Part shown: piece after piece, positions 22,897 through 35,345 of the stretch
How positions within the stretch are numbered: the stretch's first letter is position 1
Layout: every line of letters begins with the position of its first letter
NCBI GenBank assembly: GCA_029891345.1
Contig: CM057009.1
Span: forward strand, 290,728,966 to 290,792,965
Reading direction: 5' to 3'
From: Dryococelus australis
Lineage: Eukaryota; Arthropoda; Insecta; Phasmatodea; Phasmatidae
DNA: 64,000 bases
Position numbers and translations under genes: made by a program
Notes under the pieces: generated by a model
Seen by the model: only the letters and a program-made list of their open reading frames with translations
Told to the model about the DNA's origin: nothing
Database searches by the model: none

Positions 22897-23265
22897 AAAC
22901 TATAGTCCATTCACGGTTACTTCCAAAATTTTTGGAGCCCTGCTAGTGTTATACTTCCAGGATATTCCTCCGCCTCGTGAGTATTGCACCAAAGGGACAA
23001 CCCGCCGCTTTCGTGCGCATTAACATTTTATATAAGAACTATTTCTTACTATTTCTCTCTGTTTTTAATAATTATAGACGAATTATTATAACTGATAGCT
23101 TAAATATAAGTAAAAATTAAATTCAACAAAAAAAAAGTACTTTTATGTTATCACAGGTAAAAAAACACCTGTGTTACATGACAAGTTTAGGAAACAGTCA
23201 AACGCGTAATTCCCGGGATGATTTTTCAAAGGTTTAATTCAAAAACTGCGAAGAAATCGCAAATA
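22897..23265 (-). mobile_element. MITE family 5, inverted copy
   Basis: Starts TATAGTCCATTCACGGTT, the clearest version of the family terminus, and runs through CCTCCGCCTCGTGAGTATTGC and TAAGAACTATTTCTTACTA to a degraded opposite end near GAAGAAATCGCAAATAT. Confidence 0.7.
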
Positions 23266-23925
23266 TAATCCATTTACGGTCTATATCCCCACTTTTTGAA
23301 TGAAACGTTTGAAAAATCACCCTATATAAAACGTGTCTGATTTTTTCTTAAGTATGTCATGTTTCACAAGCGTTTTATACTTAAAGTGCCTTATTTTGCG
23401 TTAACATGAGGATTCACTCATATAGGTTTAGAAACCTGAAATCATTCATTGACCTGCAGGCTAGAATCTACAGTCTTATGTACAAATATGCCGATTATCA
23501 ACTGCAGATTGGTTGTCTGCTGTCACAGTGGGAGGTGACCGTTCTCCAGGAGGTGTCAAACACCGTGTGGACCAAGGACTAAAGTTATATAAACACGCGT
23601 GTTTTGAATTCTAGCTTGTCCTAAAATGAATTCGCAAAATCTTCAGGTCTCTACTAATGTATTATCTACAAGTTATAACATTTCATTTACAATATTGATA
23701 TGAACAAAAATAGAGAGAAAATGCGTGTGTTGCTAATGCCGAGTAAGAAATAGTTCTTATGCAAAATGTTACTAACGTGAGTGTTCACGAATGCGATGCG
23801 TGGGCACTTTGGTGTCATTTTATAGACACTGTTGATCTTAGTTTGTGCGAAGCGAAGGAATATAGTGGATGTGTATCTCAAACAGGGCTTCGGAAAAGGT
23901 TAAGCGAACAGTGAATGGACTATGG
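23266..23925 (+). mobile_element. MITE family 5, interrupted by MITE family 1
   Basis: Left end TATAATCCATTTACGGTC at 23266, right end GTGAATGGACTATGG near 23912. Interior landmarks GTGTTGCTAATGCCGAGTAAG and CACGAATGCGATGCGTGG lie after a 240-bp family 1 insertion (23424-23660). It lies end to end with the inverted family 5 copy to its left. Confidence 0.7.
23424..23660 (+). mobile_element. MITE family 1, nested in family 5
   Basis: Runs from GTTTAGAAACCTGAAATC to TCTTCAGGTCTCTAC with the interior ACAGTCTTATGTACAAATATG, GTCTGCTGTCACAGTGG and CTCCAGGAGGTGTCAAAC. Younger than the element it splits. Confidence 0.85.
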
Positions 23926-24326
23926 ATTATAAGCTACGGCGAAAAAAAAAAAAACATAAATCCAAGATGGAAGGAATACTACTCCTTCTAGGCAACGGCG
24001 CGTGTCAGAGAGAAAATCTTTAACTTGATGGTCGGAAGTGATTTAACAGAGTTCGTAGACCTGTGACGCAGCAGTTCGGAGTTCAGAATTGAGGTCGATG
24101 TGGCAGCGGAAATGTGCGTTAGCGGAAGCCCGCGGGAGTTCACTAAATAGATTACTGTTCGCAGCGCGAAACCAGGGCTGCCAGGCAACCAAATTGAGAC
24201 TCATATTAAAACTTGGATGTCTAAGCCCGAGTGAAGCTCAGGCAAAACTTGAATGAATATTTATCCGTCTATAATAAAACAAAAGAGCTCCGGATTTTGC
24301 TACGTTGTTTCGATAATTTTTTATCG
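23926..24326. other. Short unassigned interval
   Basis: Poly(A) run near 23942 and a GC-balanced stretch with a 66-codon minus-strand ORF lacking any domain. No feature supported. Confidence 0.45.
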
Positions 24327-24583
24327 TAATATTTAGAGACCTGAAGAATTCGCGGATTCATTTTAGGACAAGGTGGAATTCCAAACACATTCGTTTATAT
24401 AATTCTAGCCAATGGCCCACACGGTGTTTGACACCTCCTGGAGAACTGTGCCCAATCGTCTTTTTCCACTGTGACAGCAAACAACCAATGTGCAGTTGAT
24501 ATCGGTATATTTGTACATAAGACTGTAGAATATTGCCTGCAGGTCATTGAACTCGCGAATTTTACAAGTCTCTCATAATATTA
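24327..24583 (-). mobile_element. MITE family 1, inverted copy
   Basis: Ends TAATATTTAGAGACCTGAAG and, reverse complemented, TAATATTATGAGAGACTTG. The extended inverted match includes TAATATT. Interior CACCTCCTGGAGAACTG and CATAAGACTGTAGA place it on the minus strand. Confidence 0.85.
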
Positions 24584-25159
24584 CTAAGAAACAATATAAC
24601 ATAAACGAAAATTTCTGAAAATAAAAATAAAATCTTGTGTGACTACTGAAATTAACACAATGAACGGCACATCCTGATACATTCGAAGTAACATTTCATC
24701 TCAATACGGCCCAATAGGCCATTAGCAGGTCAAATATGACAGGCAGATGTTTTGTTGACCAACAGAATTGCGGTAAGTGAGAAAGAGAGACTAATTTTGC
24801 ACACGGGTCTTAACTACCCAGTGGTGATCTCAGAGTCAAGAAAAAACATTCTAATTTGTAAAAATGTCTTCTGATTTGAGTTCAGTAATTCAGTTCTAAG
24901 CAGCATGCGCGTATGAAATGCTCTCTAATATTAGCGATTAATTTGGGCAGTATAGTGTTAGTAATGGAATTGTAGCTTAGCAGCTGACATCTACGATATA
25001 TGTGATTGGAATGCTAGCTTACCTTGCGAAGGGTTTTTTAAGCTTAAATCTTACGTTAGGCATTGATGAGTGAGTAAGTGGTTTTTTTTTTTATCTAAGC
25101 TCAGTAGTGATGGGATCAGCGACGCAAAGAAGTGACATTGCCAAGTGGGTGAGTACACA
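24584..25159. other. Unassigned spacer sequence
   Basis: AT-rich with a poly(T) run at 25081. Nothing recognised. Confidence 0.45.
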
Positions 25160-25400
25160 GAGACCGCGGTGGCTGAGCGGTTAGCCAGCTCGCCTCCCAC
25201 CGAGGCGAACCGGGTTTCAACCCCCGGCCGGGTCGCTCCCGGGTTTTCGCATGTGGGAATCGTGCCGGACGATGCCGCTGGTCAGTGGGTTTTCTCGGAG
25301 ATTCCCGCCCTTTCATTCCGGCTCTGCTCCCTGCTCACCTCAAGCACCCTCATCGGCTCTCAATACCTCGCTGTTGAGAGCTGACTAAATCGATTTGGGC
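25160..25400 (+). mobile_element. tRNA-derived SINE, copy 2 (best preserved head)
   Basis: Begins AGACCGCGGTGGCTGAGCGG (A box region GTGGCTGAGCGGTTAGCC), with a B-box-like GGGTTTCAACCCCC, then GGGAATCGTGCCGGACGATG, TTTTCTCGGAGATTCCCGCC and a 3' end ATCGGCTCTCAATACCTCG. The only plus-strand copy of the six. It is followed directly by a CCAAT-motif repeat. Confidence 0.9.
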
Positions 25401-25640
25401 ATACCCGGCGCTGATTGGCTGCGCGAGGAAAAGGGGGACGAGCCTCGTGTCTGATTGGCTGCAGCGTGCTGCGAACGACTACCTATTGGCTGTGCTTCCT
25501 CCTGGCAAGTACGATACTAGGCGATGATTGGCGAGACGTTTTGCTGGTTGGTAACGCCATTTTGGTGGCGTATGCGGTCGGAGTTCGAGATATAAGTGGC
25601 TATTTCACTTCTGTATTCTAAAGTTCTCTGTGGTACAGCC
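25401..25640 (+). repeat. Repeat J with regularly spaced ATTGG (inverted CCAAT) motifs
   Basis: CTGATTGGCT at 25411 and 25451, CTATTGGCT near 25482 and TGATTGGCG near 25525, spaced about 32-40 bp. CCAAT boxes are NF-Y sites in eukaryotic promoters. Related sequence occurs at 47940-48130 and, inverted, at 46490-46620. It may be the promoter or LTR part of an unrecognised retroelement; downstream DNA shows no ORF to support that. Confidence 0.5.
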
Positions 25641-26545
<905 letters not shown>

Positions 26546-27209
26546 CACTCACGACCAATGGTCCAAAGTAAATACTAAGGGTGGTACACATCTTGGAATT
26601 TGGACCTGGAACAAGTCGTTTAGTGCGCATATTGGTGAAAATATTTGAGATGTAACACGGAGTATCCGGATATTTGGAAACAGAAAAATGATCTGCAAAC
26701 ACCACAACACCTGTCGCTGTAATCAAATTATTTCATGTACGTAATCACGGTCACTGCCCTTATTTGCAAGTAACCTCCATGACGCGGTTGCACATTTCGG
26801 ATTTAAATGATGAATTATTAATCAGGCATTTTACAACTAACGAAAAATGTCATCTTTTGTAAGTACCTTAATCCTCGCCTTTTTTTTTTTTTCTCTCTCG
26901 AGTAATTCGTGTTTTTCTTTCGAAATAATATGAACCGATACCAGGCGGGCAGCGTACGCACAACACCTGATGACACACGGTATGACACACTGTTGCGGCT
27001 AATAAAAGAAAAGAGACGAGTCCAATTAAAGGTTCCTAACAGTGGCACTGTAATAAGCTAGTTCTTTAGTTCCAACTTTCAAAATGTGCACCTCCCTGAG
27101 AATTAATTTTAAACCATAAGTTGTATATGTACTTCCTACAGGTTTTTCCCCCTCCGCGATTCACCTGCTGCTGAAGTTTGCCGCTCGAATCTATATGCAA
27201 ACTGCGTGA

Positions 27210-27210
<1 letters not shown>
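26546..27210. other. Unassigned sequence
   Basis: Poly(T) run at 26881. No gene or terminal repeat recognised. Confidence 0.45.
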
Positions 27211-27264
<54 letters not shown>

Positions 27265-27270
27265 TATATT
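27211..27270. repeat. (TA)n microsatellite
   Basis: About 55 bp of nearly pure TA dinucleotide. Reading frames through it give Tyr-Ile repeats. Confidence 0.95.
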
Positions 27271-28064
27271 ACAATCAAAGTAGATAAAATTTGATACGTT
27301 ACAGTGAAATTGTAAAACTAATATTATATTTGAACAAGGAAACATTTTGCAGAAATAAATCAGTGGTCTATAGTATATAAAATATCGTGTTTTCAAAGAT
27401 GCAAAATGTGAGTTGAATTTCAATAAAAAAAAAAATTGTCAAATAGTTTCCAAAAAAATTGCTTGTAAAAATTACGAATATTTTGTAACAATGCATTCAA
27501 CATTGTCTATTTTCCCGGTGATATTTGTATGTGGTGAAGTATTTACGGCTTATAGCCTTTTGTTTCAACCCGTATTGCTTCTAGCCCCTTGTTCCACCAT
27601 GTCTTGTTTAATTTCTATTGTTTTCGCGTGAATGAATGTAATATTTGCGTAGTCATAAGTGCATGCACTGGGAATACGATGACGTGTAAATGAGTTCTAT
27701 TTTTTCCGCGGGGGGGTGGGGGGTAGGGAGGTTTGTAGGCTCGAAACAGGCAACGCTCCGCGCGGGTGTTGTGGCTGGGATTTAGGGTTTTACGTAGGGT
27801 TGAGCAGGGAACCCTGGCGGATCGATAAGGCCCTTGCGCCCTGGACGAAAAAGGGTTGCCGGGGGGGGGGGGGCACTACCCGAAACTCACTGCTTCGGCA
27901 TGTTGCGGCTCCAACTCTCCGGACCTTCACAGGGCGGCGTCGCAAAGGCAGCCGCCCTTTCGTACGCTGCCAGCTGCCAACACACGCTTAAGATTTTTCC
28001 CTATGTTCGCGGGGAGACGTACTGTTGAGAGTACGTGGGCCCGAGATTTATTTTTTTTTTCCTT

Positions 28065-28095
<31 letters not shown>

Positions 28096-28251
28096 GAGGC
28101 CCAGCGATACGGGCGACAATAGCACGCGCGACCAGCGCCCCGTCACCCCTACGTCAAGCCGCTGAACCTGCGTGCCGTGCTTCTGATGTTACGTTTCTCT
28201 GAGTTAATGTGATGTTTAACAGTGGGTCTTTAATACACGCGATAAAAGCCC
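27271..28251. other. Unassigned; GC-rich patch with homopolymer runs
   Basis: 27700-28180 is much richer in GC than its surroundings, with G-runs at 27711 and 27861 and a long T-run at 28050-28088. Overlapping ORFs in three plus frames there (up to 91 codons) share no recognisable domain. Possibly the end of a retroelement; not supported further. Confidence 0.4.
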
Positions 28252-28507
28252 ATCTATACAGGCATGAATAATTCGAGGATTCATTTTGGGACAAGCTAGC
28301 ATTCAAAACACATACGTTTATATAGCTTCAGCTATTGGTTCACACGGTGTTTGACACCTCCTGGAGAACGGTGTCCAATTGTCACCTCCCACTGTTACAG
28401 CAGACAACCAATGTGCAGCTGGAATCGGCATATTTGTTCATAAGACTGTACAGTCTAGCCTGTAGGTCATTGAACTCGAGAATATTTCAGGTCTCTACCC
28501 ATAGATA
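28252..28507 (-). mobile_element. MITE family 1, inverted copy
   Basis: Left end TCTATACAGGCATGAATAATTCG, right end (reverse complemented) TCTATGGGTAGAGACCTGAA. The interior GACACCTCCTGGAGAACGG and CATAAGACTGTACAG matches the family. Confidence 0.85.
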
Positions 28508-28795
28508 GAGCCACCTGCTTTCGCGAGAAGATTGCGGGACAAGTTGTGTTCCAACGCACTTTAGTTCAGAACCACTTTCGTGATTGGGTCATTTGAATTG
28601 TTACGCTTCTTATCAGTCTGCCTGCGAATCACGGACGGTCAGTATCAGAGAAACTTAATTCTGATTGGCTCACTCATGAAAATAATTGTTTTCACACAAA
28701 AACGAGCAGCCAATTATCAAATTAAAACTGCATGTGTGCACATAGGATATTTAAGTCTAGCTTCCGTGTAAATGTTTTCGCGAAAATCATGTGGC
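28508..28795 (+). mobile_element. MITE family 4 (TTTTCGCGAGAA ends)
   Basis: About 288 bp. Left end AGCCACCTGCTTTCGCGAGAAG, right end reverse complemented GGCCACATGATTTTCGCGAAAA, giving an imperfect inverted repeat of about 20 bp. It lies immediately beside a family 1 copy, an arrangement also seen at 10685-11239. No coding capacity. Confidence 0.65.
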
Positions 28796-29909
28796 CATAC
28801 GAATAGATTAAACAAACTACGACTGTACTGATTTATTTTCTCCCCTAACTATTAAGGAAACTGCACTGGCAAGCTCTAAGAATGCGATTATTGACTGTTT
28901 CCACAAGGTTTTTCTATTAGAAGAAATCTAATATTAAAAATACATACATATACGTGCCTAGATAATTATTTATCTTTCCTGGCGAAAAGTCGTATTCCCA
29001 GGATATTTATTTGCTGAGATTCGCGTAAACGCTCAAATAACGAACTTACAGAAAATATGCATACAGAAACCCGATCCTTAATGGCGGGCAAATGGAACTG
29101 CGGTGTGAAAAAGTTTTGTTCGAAAATAAACGAAATTCGTTAGGCGCAACAAATTTAATTGTTTATTCATGGGTATATCATTATTTTTTCTGAAATCGAA
29201 TTATTTAATTGGTCTTATTAGGCTGCCCAAACTTGTAAAATTTGGTTGGCGGAACTGAAGATTTGTATGTCTCTACGTACACGAAACAGTTGTGTTTATT
29301 ATTTACAAAAAAAAAAAAAACTTCAAGGGCGATCGAATTTTGGACTCGGAATCTTTGCCTTAGTATCCCAGGCAACTAGCGAAAGTATAAAGTTTTTTAA
29401 TGCATTATTTTCTAATACACGACATGTACGTAATAAATATGTTCACGTTTTACGGCCATATTTTTTTCCTGCTAAACTTGTGTTATTGGTGTTGTTTATA
29501 CCATTATCTAGCAAACTGTCGAGCTGCGTATTCTAACGAAGGAAGTATATGCCAGTATTGGATAAAGTTCATTTTCTTGCCGCCACAAATGATTAATTAT
29601 CAACCTATCAGACAGTTCCGGCCAACGAAGTGCTTGGTTGCTCCAAACCAAATATTAATTTACTCTCCCTTCATGTTCGTAATGTTTGCGGAAACCAAAT
29701 TTTTTAATGATGTATTTGGTACAAGGAATAAATGGATATGTTTGAAGCAAGAGCAGATGGGTCGAGTGAACAAAATATTGTTAAGTGTGAGACAATTATT
29801 TTCAAGAAAATTTATTCCGTAACTGCAGCTATGTCTCACTCTGTGTGTGAGCTCCGTAATTACAACATATGGAACGTCCTAGTACTTCGTCTACACGAAG
29901 ATATCTTTG

Positions 29910-29957
<48 letters not shown>

Positions 29958-29971
29958 ACACAGACAGTTAA
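28796..29971. other. Unassigned AT-rich sequence with a long poly(A)
   Basis: ORFs at 29246-29536 and 29400-29822 (96 and 140 codons) overlap in different frames, are Phe/Leu/Tyr-rich and match no family I know. An A-run of about 43 bases lies at 29913-29956, just before a MITE; it could be the tail of a retroposed sequence, but I cannot identify the source. Confidence 0.45.
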
Positions 29972-30380
29972 CGGCTGTTCACGATAAAGTGAGCACTTTA
30001 GAAATGAACCTTAGAAAACAGTCACTGCTCCTGCATCTTTATATTTTTACGGGTGCACTGAGTGATACTCGTCTAGTAAAGTTGGTAACGATGAATGGAA
30101 AGTATTTCCATATCTTAACGTCGAATAAAAAGTGTTAGGCAACCATTGGTGATATTTCTCTAACGTTATGATTTTTTAATGCATCGAGGTGTAAAAATGA
30201 GCATATTTGTTAAGTATTTACTTTCTTAATAATTTCGCAGTTTCATTTGCCCGATGCGTGAGTAACGTGATGAGGCCTATGGTAATGTTAATTTTACATG
30301 AGTTGGAAGACTACACAACGTGTATACAAATAGATCTTAAGTAGGGCTTTTAAAAGTGCTCATTTTACCGTGAACAGCCT
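29972..30380 (+). mobile_element. MITE family 2, full-length
   Basis: GGCTGTTCACGATAAAGTGAGCAC to CTCATTTTACCGTGAACAGCC, 409 bp, with GTAAAGTTGGTAACGATGAATGG and GTGATGAGGCC inside. Confidence 0.85.
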
Positions 30381-30409
30381 GTATTATTTCTGCAGCAGTC
30401 AGGATATTC

Positions 30410-30816
30410 GCGCATCATGTAACAGGAACTTGTAACAGCAGCGCTGAACAACACATGTTATGGTTTGTTTCCAAAATATGTCGTGAAACACGAGCGTCTT
30501 ATATTTCTGTAAACATAAGAATATAATATTTTTTGTTGAATTGGAATTTTGCTTATATTATGTCTATAAATCAATATACTTAATTTATAATTAATATTAA
30601 TAAAAACAGAGAGATAAAGCGTGTTGGTAATGACTAGTAAGAAAAAGTTCTCGACCTAAATATTAAAATGAGAGCACACACGTAAGTTGTGTTGTTCAAT
30701 TCGCGCAATCGTCTAGACTTAGTTAAGCTTCGTTTGGATTAGGCGGAGGAATGTACTGCAAGTATATTTTCAGTATAACTTCAGAAATTCTTAAAAAACC
30801 ATGAATTTACTATAGA
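30410..30816 (+). mobile_element. MITE family 5, left end degraded
   Basis: Interior GTGTTGGTAATGACTAGTAAGAA and TTAGGCGGAGGAATG, right end CCATGAATTTACTATAG. The left terminus is not clear. Confidence 0.6.
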
Positions 30817-31083
30817 AATTAAGTGTGTTACATAAGGTCACATTTAAAGAAATAATATTTTTTTTACCATAGGCTCTTACAAGAGTGAGGAAGGTGAAAG
30901 GCGATAGTCGTGGACATAAGAAATTTTGATTTGTGTTTGAATCTTCCTCCAGAATAAAATATTTTAATCCTCTTTAATTTGACATTTTAAATACAGTAAA
31001 ATATTCGCATAACGATACTCGAACGTTTTGTATCTTTCTTTAAAATCGGAAGTACAGAAAAACGCACTAGCAGTTTATGTGAG
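30817..31083. other. Short unassigned interval
   Basis: AT-rich; no feature recognised. Confidence 0.4.
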
Positions 31084-31258
31084 ATGTTACCTAAATTTAG
31101 GGAAAGATCTGTAAAATGTAAAGCAAATCCGTTATTGAAAATGGAACGGAACCCTGATTTTAAGGAGAGTTTTCGACTTTTCCGAAAAATGATGGGGAAA
31201 GAAAAGTATTTGAATGCGAGTGCTGAATCTGGGTTCACTTCCGCTTCCTTGTCTATAA
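31084..31258 (+). repeat. Repeat X' (31156-31249 inverted relative to 7713-7806)
   Basis: A 62-codon open frame beginning MLPKFRERSVKCKANPL crosses it, with an amino-acid mix less AT-driven than most here, but I do not recognise it. The 94-bp core matches the sequence flanking the left arm. CTTGTCTATAA occurs twice at 31247-31270, on either side of the junction with the pogo fragment, suggesting microhomology or a short duplication. Confidence 0.6.
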
Positions 31259-31446
31259 AGCCTTGTCTATAACTGTTTATATTTGGGTGCTAATCTAGCT
31301 ATGCTGTGGCTAAAAATTCAAAGTAGTGTAATTATTCGAGTATGGTTTAGTTGGTAATGGGTTTTTGTTTTTTTTTTGTAAATAATATTTTTAATATATT
31401 TCTCCACAGTTAACTGTAGCTGCAGGACTATATATATATACATATA
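31259..31446 (+). mobile_element. 3' fragment of pogo copy-2 family
   Basis: Matches 21149-21328 in direct orientation with few differences, from GCCTTGTCTATAAC through AGTTAACTGTAGCTGCAGGAC to the TATA-rich stretch. It ends within about 12 bp of the right arm's inner boundary. No transposase part is present. Confidence 0.85.
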
Positions 31447-31559
31447 TAAACTATATTTTTAATGTTGCTTCTTGAAGTTGATATATTTTATTTATGTTTA
31501 TCATTTTTTTTTCTAAATCTTGTCTGCTATGGTATTTAAAGCCTTCAAATATATATTAC

Positions 31560-32790
31560 ATCGCATGATTTTTTTTTTTACGGTTTCCTCTGTAGTGTAC
31601 CTAATAGAATGAGGAGCTACAAGTCGACGGTCTGTGTGTAAAACTACATCGGGGTTGGATGGATAGGACGATCTACGAACTGCGAATAGGGGAGCATCGT
31701 CTCGACCCAGGATGGAACAAATTCCAGAACATTGTGTCGTTATTCTAAGAATAAATTTTTCTGATTGCAGCAAAGTTCAGCGACATGGGGCCAACTATAT
31801 TCGGAATGTGGATCATGTTACTTTCGCTTGTGGAAAATACAAATCGTAGTTTGGTCGACGAAGTGGCAACTTGAAAAGGTATCTCGAAATCTGTACCGGT
31901 TTACCTTCACTGCCTGCTAAGCGTTATCTGCCGACAATGCATCGGAGATGTACTGGGATGGTAATTGGTGCTACACACGCTGGAAGCAGAAAGCTTCAGC
32001 TGTGAATGTCGTGGGCAGATCGTTGATTCCTTCCACGCAGCCACTACAAAAAGTCTTTCGCAAATGCTGATGAAGCACGAAGAAATGAAACGAATGCACC
32101 TGTAAGGATTTCCATATACATGCCATATCATTGTGAGAAGTGCTCTAAACAGTTTACTCAAACCGAGCATTAAAAAATGTTATCTGAAATAGTGTGAACG
32201 TGATGCATAATCGTACGATAAGGTCCCAGTAAAGGATTGTCCCAATGCTACTTCGACAGGCGAATCAGATGCTACGAATAGAAATTCACACCGACCTTGC
32301 ATAGCAACCTAACGAAGTAAGCTGAATGTAAATTGATTTTTCCTGAATGAATCAGCATTCAGCGGTCTTTCAAAAATGAATGTAGCTCCAAATCCGGTAA
32401 CTTTGACGAAATATGTTTGTTCACGTCTGAAATCAATGAAAAAATTAATCAACAGATCAACTTACAGTGGAGGTGGGGAAATACTAATCCGTATAATATA
32501 ATATATGGCTGGAATATAGCTATAGTAAACTAGATGTATGCAAAAAGAAACTTACCTAAGAGTAATGCGGATAACATCAAAGCCGGTGTTGAAAAGAGCA
32601 TAATAAAGGTATGCCGCGAGGAAGATGAAATGGTAATGAAGAGCTCTGGCTGGACACTCTGTTCGGTAGATCATCTGCAGCTCAGAACGAGCGGATTCTG
32701 TCCACCCAACCCATAGGCAATGTATTTATATCATCGTCTTTGTTATGGATTACGAACACATGAATATATCCACATTTCATGATATCTCAA
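31560..32790 (+). pseudogene. Decayed C2H2 zinc-finger / Polinton-type DNA polymerase N-terminal-like remnant (right arm)
   Basis: Plus-strand counterpart of the left-arm remnant: the finger-like FGRRSGNLKRYLEIC near 31880, MPYHCEKCSKQF from 32120, an ESAF motif near 32350, and the ORF from 32534 ending in EEDEMVMKSSGWTLC at about 32660. A one-base indel after SGWTL puts the two arms in different frames (the right arm then reads SVDHLQLR). No palm-domain polymerase motifs follow, so only an N-terminal piece survives. Confidence 0.42.
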
Positions 32791-33081
32791 AGAGTGTATA
32801 TATGTAAGAAGCCTACGTAAGTAAGAAGCCTACGGATCGATGATGGTTACGTCTCTAAGATTCTTGAAGTGCTGAGAAGTTCATATCTGGAATGCTGCAA
32901 CTTCCATCATCGGCTTGGTTGACAACAGTAACATCGATTCATTCCTGTAGCTCCTGCGTTTCAATACCCACAACGAGTACGAATGCATCACTTAATCGAC
33001 CTCTCATCAGCAGGTGGAACGTCTCTGTCGAGGAAGACAACTTCATTGCTGTGTCCTGCTCTTTCAGACGTGACAGCAACC

Positions 33082-33515
33082 GAACTATAGTTGATTCATG
33101 GTATCTTCGGCCTTTTCTGAAGCCCTGCTGAAGTTCTACTTTCAGGATGTTTCTCGGCCTCGTGCAAACTAAGCTTAACTAAGTATGGAAGATTACACCA
33201 GAGGGACAACGCACCTGATTCGTGCGCACTCTGTTGTAACAGTATTTTGTACGAGAACTACTTCTTACTAGGCGCTACCAACACACATGTTTTGTCACTG
33301 TTTTTATTCAAACTATTTATAACTGAAGCAATATAATTTATAGATAAAATATGAATATAATTTCATTTAACAGAAAAAAAGTAACATTTATGTTAACGCA
33401 AGTGTAAAACACTTGTGATATATGACATATGCAGGAAACAACCAAGCACATCAGACTTGGGAGATTTTCCAAAGGTTTGATTCTAAAAAGCCCCAAGAAA
33501 CCGTTCATAGACTAA
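33082..33515 (-). mobile_element. MITE family 5 (right arm)
   Basis: Counterpart of 13370-13802. Ends CTATAGTTGATTCATGG and AAACCGTTCATAGACTAAA. The 84-codon ORF inside is not a gene. Confidence 0.7.
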
Positions 33516-34245
33516 ATCTAGGTCCACTAGTGTATCATCTACAGAACTTTCAGTGGCCAATCGGTGTCGCTATTTCTGCAAGGACTTTGCCTTCAAGCGA
33601 TCTGCACGACCAGACGAAGTTTACAAGAGCCACAAGAGTTGGTTTCGTGTTTAACGAAGGACTGAAATTTGTATAAGGATGCACAATTTACACGGATAAA
33701 CAGAAATACTTTTGTAGTAATAAATTTGAAAACAGTGAAGAATTATTTCAAGACTTTAACTCTTAAGCTTTTCTTCCCCTGTTTAAACTGATTTTGATAA
33801 AAAAAAAACAATATGATGCAAATATTAATTAAATTTAGTTTATCACTATATCTATAAATGGTCGCAGGGCTTTCCTGGAGCTAGACATGATGCTTACAAA
33901 CTGAATTTTACGAGCCTGGCCCTACAAAATCGCAAACCATAATCTTATATGCCTATAAATATATGCTTTCTTACAAACTGACTTGCGAAAGTGTGGTCAT
34001 ACTATGATTTAACTTACAGTCCCGATTGAAAAATTAAGGTGATCTTATAATATATTTCTTGCCTTTAAATAAATTAAACAAAAACATATCCAAAATTTGG
34101 CATTCATAAACCACATATATGCATTGGTTGAAAAAAAAATATAACAAAATTTTTAATACATAATAATACTTGTAATTGTACAAGGGAATGGCTGCCTCTT
34201 CATTTGGTGTTTATTGTAGCAGATTTAATAAATATGTGTTATTGT

Positions 34246-35112
34246 TGCAAGTAGCTCAGTGGTTAGAGCACACGAATCCTGTTCGAGAGGTTGTAGGTGA
34301 AATTCCTTATCCCTTGATGAGAATTTCATATTTTTTAATGTTACCAAGTGTGATAGGACTGTGCAAAATTTACACAATCTAACTTTAATAGACCAATTTT
34401 GCATTTAAAATTCATTTTCAAATCATTCTACTGTATTTTTTTTTTTAAGATCTGGGAATTTTCAAATTATAAATAAAATAAATTTAAATAAAATAATTCC
34501 AATTATTTATAAATGCACTGAATCCTAGATGTATGATTGTTTTATGATTGATTTGACAAGGTCAGCTAGCTGCATGATCTGTGAGAGCAGTGTGTGAAAG
34601 GGATATTTGGTGATGGGCCGGGGGGGGAGGGGGGGGGGGGGATTTTGGATGGGTCGGCAAAGGAAGCCGGTCTAATATTAATGTTACCAATTTTTAGAAT
34701 ACTTTTTGTGACTTTTAATAATAAGTGTAATTAGGGGGGGGGGGGTTGGGTAGGGGGTGAGTTTGGCTAGGGTGGTGGTGAGTGTGAGGTGAACGTTATG
34801 TATTTCTCGATTTTTCTATTATTTTTATAATTATTCCCGCAAATGGGATATTATATCTTTGGAAAATAAAATACACAGTGGAGAACCGATATGTATATAT
34901 ATATAACAAGTTTGATTCAAATAATTTTTAATCAAAAAAATTTTAATTAAAATAATTTCTGGGGTTACTGGTTGTTGGAACGGCTGGTTGTTGACTTTGT
35001 TGCGGGAGAGGGCGGAAATGAACGAGACCGCGGGGTGCGCCAATGACGTCATACAAGAGAGCAACAAACTTTTACACCCTATCCCAGATCTCGTTGCCAC
35101 CGGCGACTCATA
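34246..35112 (+). repeat. tRNA-headed long repeat R (right arm)
   Basis: The head AAGTAGCTCAGTGGTTAGAG is close to a tRNA A box; a B-box position reads GGTGAAATTCC, degraded. The body follows as in the left arm, with two long G-runs (34620-34640 and 34735-34745). The head does not fold as an intact tRNA, so this is a derived sequence and not a tRNA gene. Confidence 0.6.
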
Positions 35113-35345
35113 CATACACTACTCTAATTGTTACACACCTATACATTAAAACATGTAAAAAAAGACTAATAATTTAAAAATTCGCAAATGTTTACCTAAT
35201 ACTTAAAATTTAACATTTATGACATGGAACAAATGTCCCTTCATCGTCAACAACTTAACTGGGCGCATGGCAGTTAGTGTGGCCGTTTAAATATATGCAG
35301 GTAGAGGAAGTGAAATTTTTCAAAGGTTGTTTTAACAATTTTATA
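35113..35345 (-). mobile_element. MITE family 2, 5' half (right arm)
   Basis: Reverse complement of 11540-11775; carries CAACTTAACTGGGCGCATGGC. Confidence 0.65.

Noticed and set aside
27066..27423. Minus-strand ORFs of 70 and 95 codons with Tyr-Ile runs
   Set aside because: They are translations of the (TA)n microsatellite and flanking AT-rich DNA.
29869..30138. 89-codon ORF with a long Lys run
   Set aside because: The Lys run is a poly(A) tract, and the remainder is MITE sequence.
34246..34330. Functional tRNA gene at the right-arm repeat head
   Set aside because: The B box is degraded, the ends do not pair, and the sequence continues as a long repeat that also occurs in the other arm.
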